This document shows, in pieces, positions 17,762 to 27,431 of a DNA stretch of 64,000 bases. The notes under the pieces were generated by a model. That model searched no databases and was not told the DNA's origin. It saw only the letters and a program-made list of their open reading frames with translations. The position numbers and the translations under genes are program-made. This stretch comes from Butyrivibrio proteoclasticus (GTDB lineage Bacteria; Bacillota; Clostridia; Lachnospirales; Lachnospiraceae): the NCBI RefSeq assembly GCF_900115735.1, contig NZ_FOXO01000009.1, forward strand, positions 81,676 to 145,675, in the 5' to 3' direction. Each line of letters opens with the position of its first letter. Position 1 is the first letter of the stretch.

Positions 17762-19078
17762 ATGGGGATTGATTTAGGCGGGAATATCCCGCGAATATGC
17801 ACTGCGGTTGCGGACTGGTGCGCATGCGTGCTGTTTTTGCAGCATATGCAGCATAGATTTGAATTAAAAAAACATGTAGCTTTGTGCGGACTCTTTTTGC
17901 CTGTAATAGTGTTGTATATGCAGCTTACAGGCGGAAAAGATGGAATTTTGTTCAATGTGTTTATGGCTATTTCGGCAGTCATGATGTTTGGTTTTATGTT
18001 TTTGCTGAGTGGTTCAGGAGTTTACAATTCGCTTTACTACTGCTCGAGAGCTTTTTTGCTGGCGGGTTTTTCAGCATCATTTTTTTGGCAATTGTACAGC
18101 TTTATGTCTGAACAAAACAGTAATCTGAATGCATTTTGGAAGATGATCCTGATAATGATCTGTGACTATATCATCATTTATGGGATATTTTTTCTCATGG
18201 ATAAAAGCGACTTTGATGAAGGCTCTCTGGTCAGAATAAGTCCAATGGAAGCTGTAATAAGTGTGCTTGTCGCTTATTTTATCTATATCTTGTCATCTAT
18301 TAGTTATGCTGGCATCAGATCCCCATTCGGCGGCAGCTCCCAGGCAGATCAGTTTAATGTAAGGACTTTTGTTTATCTTGCGGGAGTGGCTATTCAGACA
18401 GCATATCATTACCAGCAGCGGGAACTTTATGCGGAGAAACAGAGTATAGCTATGAGAAATATGCTCAAGATGCAGTACAACAACTACCGCATAGGAAAAG
18501 AAAGTATAGAAGTAGTAAATCAGAAATATCATGACTTAAAGCATCAGATAGCGGTTCTTCGTGCGCAGTCTGACCCGGACAAAAGAAATGCTTACCTCGA
18601 TAAGATGGAAGAAGAGATAAAAAGCTACGAAGCCCAGAACAAAACCGGCAATGAGGTCCTGGACATCATCCTTACAACTAAAGCTTTACAGTGTCAGAAA
18701 GAAAGCATTCAGTTGTCTGTTGTTGCTGATGGAAAGCTTCTTGACAATATTGACGAGATAGATATAAGCACTATCTTTGGAAATGCTATAGATAATGCAA
18801 TCGAAAGTGTCAAGAAGATCAAGGACAAAGAAAAAAGACTTATCCATGTGGTGATCTCCGGCCAAAAGGGGTTTGCTCACATCCTTATCAGCAATTGCTA
18901 TGAGGGCGAGATCAAAATGGTAAACGGACTTCCAAAGACAACTAAAAAGAATAAGGAATATCACGGTTTTGGAATAAAGGGGATAAAAGAAACTGTCCTG
19001 AAATATGACGGCAGTACCACTATCAAGGCTGAGAATGGATGGTTTGAACTTAGAATTTTGATTCCATTGAAAAAATGA
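17762..19078 (+). CDS. GHKL-type sensor histidine kinase (AgrC-like)
   Basis: 438 residues. The N-terminal 190 residues contain about six membrane helices, as in peptide-sensing AgrC-type kinases. KYHDLKHQIAVL carries the likely phospho-accepting histidine near residue 257. The GHKL ATPase follows, with the N-box NAIDNAIESV near 340 and a G-box GFGIKGIKETV near 402. It forms a pair with the LytTR regulator upstream. No autoinducer peptide gene was recognised nearby. Confidence 0.92.
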   Translation: MGIDLGGNIPRICTAVADWCACVLFLQHMQHRFELKKHVALCGLFLPVIVLYMQLTGGKDGILFNVFMAISAVMMFGFMFLLSGSGVYNSLYYCSRAFLLAGFSASFFWQLYSFMSEQNSNLNAFWKMILIMICDYIIIYGIFFLMDKSDFDEGSLVRISPMEAVISVLVAYFIYILSSISYAGIRSPFGGSSQADQFNVRTFVYLAGVAIQTAYHYQQRELYAEKQSIAMRNMLKMQYNNYRIGKESIEVVNQKYHDLKHQIAVLRAQSDPDKRNAYLDKMEEEIKSYEAQNKTGNEVLDIILTTKALQCQKESIQLSVVADGKLLDNIDEIDISTIFGNAIDNAIESVKKIKDKEKRLIHVVISGQKGFAHILISNCYEGEIKMVNGLPKTTKKNKEYHGFGIKGIKETVLKYDGSTTIKAENGWFELRILIPLKK

Positions 19079-19108
19079 TAAAATATAAGGCAGAGCAAAG
19101 TTATTTTT

Positions 19109-19137
19109 TTGACATTTTTGCCATAATAGTATATGTT
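19109..19137 (+). promoter_or_regulatory. Sigma-70-type promoter for phosphoglucomutase
   Basis: TTGACA at 19109-19114 and TATGTT at 19132-19137 are 17 bp apart, 26 bp before the ATG, which has the ribosome site AGGAGG. Confidence 0.6.
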
Positions 19138-19162
19138 ATTTTTTTTATCATAGGAGGTAAAT

Positions 19163-20857
19163 ATGGATTACAAAGAAAGATATAACGAATGGCTTGAAAA
19201 GTTGCCTGAGAGTGATCCGCTCAGAGCGGAACTTTTAGAAATAAAGGACAATGACACTGAGATTGAGGAGAGATTCTTTCAGAATCTGGCCTTTGGTACA
19301 GCAGGTCTTCGTGGAAAGGTCGGAGCTGGAACTAATAGGATGAATTTCTATACTGTTGGTAAGGCTTCTCAGGGTGTTGCTGATTATATTGTAGCTTCAG
19401 GAAAAGAGAATATGGAAAAGGGTGTTATCATTGCCCATGATCCAAGACATTTTTCAAAGGAGTTTTCAAAGCTTGCAGCCAGCATCTTTGCTGCTAACGG
19501 AATTAAGGTTTATACATTCCCTGACCTTAGACCAACTCCTGAACTTGCATTTATGATCAGAAGACTTGGAACAGTATCAGGTATAAACATTACAGCTTCT
19601 CATAATCCTAGAGAGTATAACGGATACAAGGCATACTGGGATGATGGATGCCAGGTTTCATCAGAGATTGCTGACGGTATGACAGAGAAGATAGAAGCTG
19701 TAGATATGTGGAACGGCATCCAAAAAGGTGATTTTGATGAGTTCGTAAAAGAGGGTAAGATTACAATCCTTGGCGAAGAATACGACAGAGAATACCTTGA
19801 TAAGATCGAAGGTATGGCTATTCACGAAGGTGATGAACTTGACCTTTCTATTCCTCTTGTATATACACCACTTAACGGATGCGGTTCTATTCCATTCAGG
19901 CAGATGCTTACAGACAGAGGATTCAACAACTGGAAGATAGTTCCTGAACAGGAAAATCCGGATCCTGATTTCACAACTGTCGGATACCCTAACCCTGAGG
20001 ACCCTAAAGCATTTAAACTATCTGAGCAGTACGGAAAAGAGTTTGGTGCAGAGCTTTTGATGGCAACTGACCCTGATTCGGACAGATTCGCTATCGAGAT
20101 CAGAAATGACAAGGGAGAGTATATTCCTCTTAACGGTAATCAGACAGGATATATCCTTGTTAATTATGTCCTTGAGGGAAGAAAGGATGCCGGAACACTT
20201 CCTGCTAAGGGTGCTATGGTTAAGTCCATCGTTACATCAACTCTTTCAACAATCATGGCTAAGGCTTATGGAGTTGAGATGTTTGAAACTCTTACAGGAT
20301 TTAAGAACATCTGCGGTAAGATTCCTTACCTTCACGAGAACGGCTATACATATCTCTTTGGATATGAAGAGTCTGTAGGCTACGCGGTATGCGAGGATAT
20401 CCGTGATAAGGACGGAATTTCAGCAGGTATGCTTGTTGCTGAGGCAGCAGCTTACTATAGAAAACAGGGCAAGACACTCTGGGATGTACTTCAGGAAATC
20501 TACGCGAAGTATGGCTTCTTTGCAGAGGATGAACCAAACATTGTTCTCGAAGGAATCCCGGGAGCGCAGCGTATTCAGCGCATGATGAAGTGGTTTAGGG
20601 AAAATATCCCTTCTGAAGTTGCAGGAGCTAAGGTGGAAAAAGTCATTGATTATATTAACGGCTACGAGGATATCCCGGCTCAGAATGCTATAAGACTTTT
20701 CCTTGATAATGGATCATGGTTTGCAATCAGACCTTCAGGAACTGAGCCTAAGATTAAATTCTACTTCTATTCAAACAGGGATAGCAGAGAGAATGCCCTT
20801 GAAACAAACAAAAAGATAAAAGAAGAGATATTTGCACTGATTAACAGCGTAGAGTGA
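19163..20857 (+). CDS. Alpha-phosphoglucomutase / phosphomannomutase
   Basis: 564 residues. It interconverts glucose-1-phosphate and glucose-6-phosphate. The active-site serine is in TASHNPREYNGYK (about 145-157), the metal-binding loop is DPDSDRFA near 305, the sugar-binding loop GYEESVGY is near 398, and the phosphate-binding loop RPSGTEPKIK is near 520. These are the four motifs of the alpha-D-phosphohexomutase superfamily in their usual order, and the length fits the PGM2/PgcA subgroup. It is preceded by its own promoter and appears monocistronic. Confidence 0.94.
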   Translation: MDYKERYNEWLEKLPESDPLRAELLEIKDNDTEIEERFFQNLAFGTAGLRGKVGAGTNRMNFYTVGKASQGVADYIVASGKENMEKGVIIAHDPRHFSKEFSKLAASIFAANGIKVYTFPDLRPTPELAFMIRRLGTVSGINITASHNPREYNGYKAYWDDGCQVSSEIADGMTEKIEAVDMWNGIQKGDFDEFVKEGKITILGEEYDREYLDKIEGMAIHEGDELDLSIPLVYTPLNGCGSIPFRQMLTDRGFNNWKIVPEQENPDPDFTTVGYPNPEDPKAFKLSEQYGKEFGAELLMATDPDSDRFAIEIRNDKGEYIPLNGNQTGYILVNYVLEGRKDAGTLPAKGAMVKSIVTSTLSTIMAKAYGVEMFETLTGFKNICGKIPYLHENGYTYLFGYEESVGYAVCEDIRDKDGISAGMLVAEAAAYYRKQGKTLWDVLQEIYAKYGFFAEDEPNIVLEGIPGAQRIQRMMKWFRENIPSEVAGAKVEKVIDYINGYEDIPAQNAIRLFLDNGSWFAIRPSGTEPKIKFYFYSNRDSRENALETNKKIKEEIFALINSVE

Positions 20858-20940
20858 TATTCTTCACTTTACATAATTTGTTTTCTGTGCTAATATGTGT
20901 TAGTTGCTGACAAGTTTAACAGCAATAGTAACAGAAACTA

Positions 20941-20989
20941 CCGATACTCGGTTCTTGGATACTCCAACCTAAATCTGAGTATGTGGCGG
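20941..20989 (+). promoter_or_regulatory. Structured leader before rpsO
   Basis: CCG plus ATACTC at 20941-20949 can pair with GAGTAT at 20977-20982 and CGG at 20987-20989, forming a hairpin that ends 27 nt before the S15 start codon. rpsO leaders that bind S15 are known in several bacterial groups; whether this one does is inference. Confidence 0.4.
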
Positions 20990-21016
20990 ATTCAGTAATT
21001 TTAAAGGAGAAAAGAA

Positions 21017-21283
21017 ATGATTTCAAAAGAGAAGAAAACAGAAGTAATCAGCAAGTTCGCAAGAACAGCTGGAGACACAGGTTCACCAGAAGTTCAGGTA
21101 GCTATCCTTACAGAGAGAATCAAGGAGCTTAACGCTCACCTTGACAAGAACCCTAAGGATCACCACTCAAGAAGAGGTCTTCTTAAGATGGTAGGTCAGA
21201 GACGTAGCCTTCTTGGATATCTCAAGAAAAAGGATATCGAAGCTTATCGTAAGCTCATCGCAGACCTTGGTCTTAGAAAGTAA
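21017..21283 (+). CDS. rpsO: 30S ribosomal protein S15
   Basis: 88 residues, the standard length. [17 protein letters not shown] and [21 protein letters not shown] are diagnostic of S15. It binds the central domain of 16S rRNA as a primary assembly protein. AAAGGAGA precedes the ATG. A strong terminator follows and pnp lies downstream, the usual rpsO-pnp order. Confidence 0.98.
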   Translation: MISKEKKTEVISKFARTAGDTGSPEVQVAILTERIKELNAHLDKNPKDHHSRRGLLKMVGQRRSLLGYLKKKDIEAYRKLIADLGLRK

Positions 21284-21297
21284 TCTGTTAAGAGAAG

Positions 21298-21341
21298 ACG
21301 GGATAAGGCTGATGTATTATCATCAGCCTATTCCGTTTTTT
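21298..21341 (+). terminator. Rho-independent terminator after rpsO
   Basis: ACGGGATAAGGCTGATG at 21298-21314 pairs with 21321-21336 with one bulged base and is followed by a run of T. It limits readthrough from rpsO into pnp. Confidence 0.9.
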
Positions 21342-21358
21342 GTATTTTTATAACAAAG

Positions 21359-21514
21359 ATATATGGATTCAAAGTTATAATAAAGATTATGCATGCGTGA
21401 TTTTTATTATGACCTTGAAAACCATATATCAATAATAATGTTTAAGCTGCACACGCACCTGAAGTACAAAAATTCAATGAAACAGTCGTATATGAGTATG
21501 TTTTTGAATTTGTA
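21359..21514 (+). promoter_or_regulatory. pnp leader with two hairpins
   Basis: The first hairpin has long arms: ATATATGG at 21359-21366 starts one arm and ACCATATAT at 21421-21429 ends the other, and pairing continues inward over about 25 positions with few mismatches. The second pairs 21465-21477 with 21504-21514. Both lie between the rpsO terminator and the pnp ribosome site. In E. coli, pnp is autoregulated through a leader stem cut by RNase III; the same logic here would be inference. Confidence 0.5.
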
Positions 21515-21551
21515 GATGAAGGACTGCGGATGAGCAGTAGAAGGAGAAAAA

Positions 21552-23642
21552 ATGGTAAAGACTTATTCAATGGAACTTGCCGGACGTACACTTAAAGTTG
21601 AAATCGGCAAAGTAGGAAAACAGGCAAACGGATGCGCCTTCATGCAGTATGGCGACACAACAGTTTTATGTACAGCAACAGCTTCAGCAAAGCCAAGGGA
21701 TGGAATTGATTTCTTCCCACTTTCAGTAGAGTATAATGAGAAGTTCTATGCTGTAGGTAAATTCCCGGGTGGATACAACAAGAGAGAGGGCAAGCCTTCT
21801 GAGAACGCTATTCTTACAAGCCGCGTTATCGATCGTCCTATGCGTCCTCTTTTCCCTAAGGATTACAGAAATGATGTAACAATCGAGACAATGGTTATGT
21901 CAGTTGATCCTCAGTGCCGTCCGGAGCTTCTTGCAATGCTTGGAGCTTCAATATCAGTTTCAATTTCTGATATTCCTTTCGATGGCCCATGTGCTATGAC
22001 TCAGATCGGTATGATCGACGGTGAGCTCATCGTTAACCCTACACAGGAACAGTGGAACACAGGTGACCTTAAGCTCACAGTTGCTTCTGTTGGACAGAAA
22101 GTAATCATGATCGAGGCTGGTGCCAACGAGATTCCTGAAGAGAAGATGAAGGAAGCTATCTACAAGGCACATGATGTTAACCTTCAGATCATTGAATTCT
22201 TCAAGGGTATTGTAGCTGAGGTTGGTAAGCCAAAGCACGAATATACAAGCTGTGCAGTTCCTGAAGAACTCTTTGCAGCTATCAAGGAAGTTGTTCCACC
22301 AGAAGAGATGGAAAAGGCTGTATTTACAGATGACAAGCAGACAAGAGAAGCAAACATCGCTGAGATTACAGATAGACTATCAGAGAAGTTTGCTGACAAC
22401 GAAGAGTGGCTTGCAATCCTTGGTGAAGCAATCTATCAGTACGAGAAAAAGACAGTTCGTAAGATGATCCTTAAAGATCACAAGAGACCAGACGGACGTG
22501 GCATAAAGCAGATCAGACCACTTTCAGCTGAGGTTGATCTTATTCCTAGAGTACACGGAAGTGCTATGTTCACTCGTGGACAGACACAGATCTGTGATGT
22601 TGTAACACTTGCACCTCTTTCAGAGGCTCAGAAGGTTGAAGGTCTTGACAACTTTGCAGCTGATAAGAGATATGTACACCAGTACAACTTCCCTGCATAT
22701 TCTGTAGGTGAGACAAAGGTTTCAAGAGGACCTGGACGTAGAGAGATTGGTCACGGCGCACTTGCTGAGAGAGCACTTCTTCCTGTTCTTCCTAGCGTTG
22801 ACGAGTTCCCATATGCAATCCGTGCCGTATCAGAAACATTTGAGTCTAACGGATCAACATCAATGGCTTCAACTTGCGCATCATGTATGTCACTTATGGC
22901 TGCTGGTGTTCCTATCAAGAAGATGGTTGCTGGTATTTCATGTGGTCTTGTTACAGGAGATACAGATGACGATTTCATCGTTCTTACAGATATCCAGGGA
23001 CTTGAAGACTTCTTCGGAGATATGGACTTCAAGGTAACAGGAACAAAAGACGGTATCACAGCTATCCAGATGGATATCAAGATCCACGGTCTTACAAAGC
23101 CTATCGTTGAGACAGCTATTGAGCAGTGCCGTGAAGCAAGATTCTTCATCATGGATGAGTGCATGAGCAAGGCAATTGCTGAACCTCGTAAGGAAGTATC
23201 CAAGTACGCTCCTAAGATCGTTTCTATGCAGATCGATCCTGAGAAGATTGGTGATGTTGTTGGACAGCGTGGAAAGACAATCAATGAAATCATCGATAGA
23301 ACAGGCGTTAAGATTGATATTACAGATGACGGACAGGTTTCTGTTTGTGGAGAAGATCAGGATAAGATCAATGAAGCTGTTAACATGATCAATGTGATCG
23401 TTACAGATTTCGAGAAGGATCAGATCTTCACAGGTAAGGTTGTAAGCATCAAAGAGTTCGGCGCATTTGTTGAGTTTGCTCCTGGCAAAGAGGGCATGGT
23501 CCACATCAGCAAGATCTCTAAAGAGAGAATCGACCATGTAGAAGATGTTCTTACACTTGGCGATACTGTAAAGGTAATCTGCCTTGGCAAGGATAAGATG
23601 GGAAGAATCAGCTTCTCAATCAAGGATTGCCCTAAAGACTGA
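21552..23642 (+). CDS. pnp: Polynucleotide phosphorylase
   Basis: 696 residues, full length. Two RNase PH-like domains (about 1-210 and 310-540) flank a helical linker. A KH domain (about 555-610, with VVGQRGKTINEI) and an S1 domain (about 620-690, GAFVEFAPGKEGMVHIS) follow. The second PH domain contains GRREIGHGALAERAL and ILESNGSTSMAS-type motifs of the active site. The enzyme degrades RNA 3' to 5' with phosphate. Start codon follows AGAAGGAG. It lies downstream of rpsO as in most bacteria. Confidence 0.98.
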   Translation: MVKTYSMELAGRTLKVEIGKVGKQANGCAFMQYGDTTVLCTATASAKPRDGIDFFPLSVEYNEKFYAVGKFPGGYNKREGKPSENAILTSRVIDRPMRPLFPKDYRNDVTIETMVMSVDPQCRPELLAMLGASISVSISDIPFDGPCAMTQIGMIDGELIVNPTQEQWNTGDLKLTVASVGQKVIMIEAGANEIPEEKMKEAIYKAHDVNLQIIEFFKGIVAEVGKPKHEYTSCAVPEELFAAIKEVVPPEEMEKAVFTDDKQTREANIAEITDRLSEKFADNEEWLAILGEAIYQYEKKTVRKMILKDHKRPDGRGIKQIRPLSAEVDLIPRVHGSAMFTRGQTQICDVVTLAPLSEAQKVEGLDNFAADKRYVHQYNFPAYSVGETKVSRGPGRREIGHGALAERALLPVLPSVDEFPYAIRAVSETFESNGSTSMASTCASCMSLMAAGVPIKKMVAGISCGLVTGDTDDDFIVLTDIQGLEDFFGDMDFKVTGTKDGITAIQMDIKIHGLTKPIVETAIEQCREARFFIMDECMSKAIAEPRKEVSKYAPKIVSMQIDPEKIGDVVGQRGKTINEIIDRTGVKIDITDDGQVSVCGEDQDKINEAVNMINVIVTDFEKDQIFTGKVVSIKEFGAFVEFAPGKEGMVHISKISKERIDHVEDVLTLGDTVKVICLGKDKMGRISFSIKDCPKD

Positions 23643-23655
23643 ACTTGATTGATTT

Positions 23656-23796
23656 AACGCAAGGCTCGTGTCTACCCTATTTGATTGACGTTCTCACTCT
23701 ATAGAAAACGTAGTGGTACTAAGGCGCCGAAAAACGTCGCCTAAGTACCAACGTTTTCTAAAGCAATCAAATCGGCTAGGCACTTGGCCTTGCGTT
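23656..23796. repeat. 141-bp near-perfect cruciform after pnp
   Basis: Nested arms pair along nearly the whole element: AACGCAAGGC (23656-23665) with GCCTTGCGTT (23787-23796), ATTTGATTG with CAATCAAAT (23679-23687 and 23764-23772), TAGAAAACGT with ACGTTTTCTA (23702-23711 and 23751-23760), GGTACT with AGTACC, and AGGCG with CGCCT. It has no T-run. It may be a second miniature element or a stabilising mRNA 3' end. A clear target duplication was not found. Confidence 0.7.
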
Positions 23797-23885
23797 TATT
23801 TATGAGATGTCAGTTTTGGACACTTGATTGAGTACTGATTTGTGATGTGAGCAACCGGTAAATGTTTTAGTAAAAGGATTTTGAA

Positions 23886-25490
23886 ATGAGTAATACAAAA
23901 GAAACAATTAATGAGATAAATAAGCGTCGTACTTTTGCAATTATTTCCCACCCTGACGCAGGTAAGACAACTCTTACCGAGAAGTTCCTGCTTTATGGTG
24001 GAGCTATTAATATGGCTGGTAGCGTTAAGGGTAAGGCTACAGCCAGACATGCTGTATCTGACTGGATGGAAATCGAGAAACAGAGAGGTATTTCAGTTAC
24101 TTCATCAGTTCTGCAGTTCAATTTTGAAGGATGTTGCATAAATATCCTTGATACTCCAGGACACCAGGACTTCTCAGAGGATACATACAGAACTCTTATG
24201 GCTGCCGACTCGGCTGTCATGGTCATTGATGCCAGCAAAGGTGTTGAGGCTCAGACAAGAAAGCTTTTTAAAGTCTGCGCCATGAGTCATATTCCAATCT
24301 TTACATTTATTAACAAGCTCGACCGTGATGCAAAAGACACTTTTGATCTTCTTGATGATATCGAAAATAACCTGGGAATCGCTACATGCCCTATGAACTG
24401 GCCAATTGGTTCAGGTAAGAATTTCAAAGGTATCTATGACAGGCGAGAAGGTCATATAGTTACATTCTCTGAGACACAAAAGGGAACAAAGGAAGGAAAA
24501 GAAACTTTCATAGATCTTAATGATAAAGCTGCTATTGACAGTGAGATCGGACAGGATGCTTTTGAAAAGCTTCAGGGAGAAATAGAACTTTTGGATGGAG
24601 CAGGCGCTGAATATGATCTTGAAAAAGTAAGAGCAGGTGAACTTACTCCTGTGTTCTTTGGATCAGCTCTTCAGAACTTTGGTGTAGAACTTTTCCTCCA
24701 TCATTTCTTAAAAATGGCCACTCCTCCTACAGGACGTAAGTCTTCAGACGGAGAGCTTATTGATCCATTTGAGAGAGATTTTACAGCCTTTGTATTTAAG
24801 ATCCAGGCTAACATGAATAAAGCTCACAGAGACAGAGTCGCTTTTATGAGAATCTGTTCAGGACGCTATGATGCTAACAACGAAGTTAAACATGTGCAGA
24901 GCGGCAAGGTTATGAGACTTTCACAGCCTCAGCAGCTTATGGCTGATGAGAGAAAGATACTTAGTGAGGCTTACGCCGGTGATATCATGGGCGTATTTGA
25001 TCCGGGTATTTTCTCTATTGGTGATACGATCTGTATGCCAAAAGACAATGTGGTATACGAAGGAATCCCTACATTTGCTCCGGAACACTTTGCAAGAGTA
25101 CGTCAGGTAGATACCATGAAGCGTAAACAGTTCGTAAAGGGTATCACTCAGATAGCTCAGGAAGGTGCTATCCAGATATTCCAGGAGTACAACACTGGAC
25201 TTGAGGAAATAATTGTAGGAGTAGTTGGTGTTCTTCAGTTTGATGTATTGAAGTTCAGACTCCAGAGCGAGTACAATGTTGATATAATCCTTGAGAATCT
25301 TCCATACGAGTACATCAGATGGGTGGACAACCAGGATATCGATATGTCTACACTTGTTGGAACTTCTGATATGAAGAAGATCAAGGATATGCATGACAGA
25401 CCGCTTCTTTTGTTCATTAACGAGTGGAGTGTTGGAATGACGATGGAGAGAAATAAAGGACTTATTCTTTCTGAATTTAAAAAGAACTAA
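23886..25490 (+). CDS. prfC: Peptide chain release factor 3
   Basis: 534 residues, a translational GTPase that recycles RF1 and RF2 after termination. The G1 motif is SHPDAGKTTLTEK (about 17-29), G3 DTPGHQDFSED follows near 83, and G4 NKLD lies near 142. The C-terminal domain YEYIRWVDN is typical of RF3 rather than EF-G. AAAGGA precedes the ATG. No frame breaks are seen. Confidence 0.97.
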   Translation: MSNTKETINEINKRRTFAIISHPDAGKTTLTEKFLLYGGAINMAGSVKGKATARHAVSDWMEIEKQRGISVTSSVLQFNFEGCCINILDTPGHQDFSEDTYRTLMAADSAVMVIDASKGVEAQTRKLFKVCAMSHIPIFTFINKLDRDAKDTFDLLDDIENNLGIATCPMNWPIGSGKNFKGIYDRREGHIVTFSETQKGTKEGKETFIDLNDKAAIDSEIGQDAFEKLQGEIELLDGAGAEYDLEKVRAGELTPVFFGSALQNFGVELFLHHFLKMATPPTGRKSSDGELIDPFERDFTAFVFKIQANMNKAHRDRVAFMRICSGRYDANNEVKHVQSGKVMRLSQPQQLMADERKILSEAYAGDIMGVFDPGIFSIGDTICMPKDNVVYEGIPTFAPEHFARVRQVDTMKRKQFVKGITQIAQEGAIQIFQEYNTGLEEIIVGVVGVLQFDVLKFRLQSEYNVDIILENLPYEYIRWVDNQDIDMSTLVGTSDMKKIKDMHDRPLLLFINEWSVGMTMERNKGLILSEFKKN

Positions 25491-25517
25491 TGCTTATCAT
25501 AAGTTGGAGGGGAATAC

Positions 25518-26975
25518 TTGAGAAAAGGCATTGGAAAAATTAAGAGAATAATGGCAGCAGTCCTTGTTGCCGGAGTTGTTACGACTTCTCTTACCGGTTG
25601 TCAGTATGAAAGCTTTGATGATTATCTGGAGGCGTTAGGACTTAAAGATTCTAAACTGGATAATCCTGTTACAACTAGTGACAGCAATTATCTGTTACCT
25701 GAGACCGACATTGAAACAGATAATGCCACTAATAATCTGTCAGGCCTTGAGTCAACTGCTGAGACTACACTATTTGCTGAAAAAGGAGTAGATGAAGCCT
25801 TAAAAGAGGAGAGTTCATCAAACAGAACTTTTGATACTACATCCGGTAAGGTAAGCGATGATGATACCTTATCCAAAGCATCTGATGATAAGGATGAAAT
25901 GTTAAGGGAATCAATTGGGCTTTCTCCTATTGGGATAGAGACGATAAAAAAGAGTCAGGAAGGGCTTTATGCCTATGAAAGGCTCACTGAAGCGGGGAAG
26001 ACTTTGTATGTTGAGATACTTACAATAATGCAGAATCTTGCTGTTGATGTTATTGTCTCAACTACCAGTGATGAAGCTATTGAGCAGGTTTTTGACTATG
26101 TAATGGCAGATCATCCGGAGATTTTTTATGTGGATGGATATCACTATACTAACTATACGATTGATAACGTGATCACTAAGATTTCTTTTACTGGCAACTA
26201 TACTTGCAGTAAGGAAGAGGCTGAGGAGAAGAAGTTACAGATAAACGAAGCAGTTAACAGATGCCTTTCAAATGCGCCTTCTTCAGAAGATGATTATTAT
26301 GCGATTAAGTATATTTATGATTACCTGATTACAAATACTGAGTATGATATAGAGTCACCTGATAATCAGAATATATGCTCTGTTTTTTTGAACGGCAGAA
26401 GCGTATGTAATGGTTATGCGAAGGCGGCGCAGCTCCTGCTTAATAAGCTTGGAATTGACAGTACGCTTGTTACAGGAACCGTAGATACCAAGAATTCAAA
26501 AGGTGTCAGACATGCCTGGAATCTTGTTAGGTGCAATGATGCATATTACTATGTAGATGTGACATGGGGAGACTCCTCTTATCAGACTACAAATGGTGAA
26601 AGTGCAGATGTAACCAAGCTTCCTGCCATAAATTATGACTATCTTAATGTCACAACATCAGATATACTTAGAAATCACACGATTTCGGATGAGATTTATA
26701 TGCCTGATTGCTCAAGTATGGCTGATAATTACTATGTCAGAGAGGATGAATATTTCACATCTGCTGAAATGTCTCTTGTAAAGGATTTGTTTGATCGCAG
26801 GTATAATGATGGAAGCAACAATGTGACTATGAAGTGTGCTTCACAGGAAGTATATGACAGCATGTTTGCAGAGCTGATAACAGACAGAAAAGTCTTTGAT
26901 TATCTGCAGGGTGATACAGCTTCCGTGTCCTACACAACATTTGCAGATACCAAGACAATCATCTTTTGGCTGTGA
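25518..26975 (+). CDS. Lipoprotein with transglutaminase-like domain
   Basis: 485 residues from TTG 25518 with GGAGGGG upstream. The signal peptide ends in the lipobox LTGC (Cys about 28). Residues 30-130 are Ser, Thr and Asp rich and probably disordered. A transglutaminase-like domain follows: NGRSVCNGYAKAAQLLL has the catalytic cysteine (about 296), RHAWNLV the histidine (about 334) and YYVDVTWGD the aspartate (about 347). Such surface proteins are usually protease- or crosslink-like and poorly characterised. The gene stands alone between prfC and the nusB cluster. Confidence 0.83.
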   Translation: MRKGIGKIKRIMAAVLVAGVVTTSLTGCQYESFDDYLEALGLKDSKLDNPVTTSDSNYLLPETDIETDNATNNLSGLESTAETTLFAEKGVDEALKEESSSNRTFDTTSGKVSDDDTLSKASDDKDEMLRESIGLSPIGIETIKKSQEGLYAYERLTEAGKTLYVEILTIMQNLAVDVIVSTTSDEAIEQVFDYVMADHPEIFYVDGYHYTNYTIDNVITKISFTGNYTCSKEEAEEKKLQINEAVNRCLSNAPSSEDDYYAIKYIYDYLITNTEYDIESPDNQNICSVFLNGRSVCNGYAKAAQLLLNKLGIDSTLVTGTVDTKNSKGVRHAWNLVRCNDAYYYVDVTWGDSSYQTTNGESADVTKLPAINYDYLNVTTSDILRNHTISDEIYMPDCSSMADNYYVREDEYFTSAEMSLVKDLFDRRYNDGSNNVTMKCASQEVYDSMFAELITDRKVFDYLQGDTASVSYTTFADTKTIIFWL

Positions 26976-26982
26976 TGTGGAA

Positions 26983-27012
26983 TTGTGGGATTTGTGGGAA
27001 TTGTGGTATAAT
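26983..27012 (+). promoter_or_regulatory. Promoter of the asp23-to-recN gene cluster
   Basis: TATAAT at 27007-27012 is preceded 18 bp upstream by TTGTGG at 26983-26988. It lies 34 bp before the Asp23-family gene. Confidence 0.55.
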
Positions 27013-27046
27013 AATTCATGATTGTGAATAAATGAGGTGACAAGTT

Positions 27047-27400
27047 ATGGGAAAAGAAATTGCAGAGATTGGATCTGTTAAGATTGCGGATGATGTAGTA
27101 GCTAGAATTGCGGCTCTTGCAGCACTTGAAGTAGATGGCGTTTCAGCTATGGCTGGCAATTACACAAGTGACGCCCTTGAAAAGGTAAGCCGTAAGAACC
27201 TTACAAAGGGAGCTAAAGTCGTAATAGGTGCATCACAGGTGCAGGTCGATCTGGCACTTATGATGGCTTATGGATATAATATTCCGGCAACTTGCCAGCA
27301 GGCACAGACAAGAGTAAAGGCTTCAATAGAAAATATGACAGGCCTTGAAGTTACAGATGTTAATATCAGAATAGCTGGTATAACAATGCCTAAGGCGTGA
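27047..27400 (+). CDS. Asp23/Gls24 family envelope stress protein
   Basis: 117 residues. IADDVVARIAALAALEVDGVSAM and a C-terminal VTDVNIRIAGI are the DUF322/Asp23 hallmarks. The gene is the usual neighbour upstream of nusB (yqhY in Bacillus). Members are linked to cell envelope and lipid metabolism; the biochemical role is not settled. It is the first gene after the promoter. Confidence 0.93.
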   Translation: MGKEIAEIGSVKIADDVVARIAALAALEVDGVSAMAGNYTSDALEKVSRKNLTKGAKVVIGASQVQVDLALMMAYGYNIPATCQQAQTRVKASIENMTGLEVTDVNIRIAGITMPKA

Positions 27401-27431
27401 TAAAACTTTATTATAGAATAGGAAAAACGTG

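Noticed and set aside
22751..23537. Long minus-strand ORFs within pnp
   Set aside because: They are opposite-strand shadows of a strongly conserved gene, without starts or family matches.
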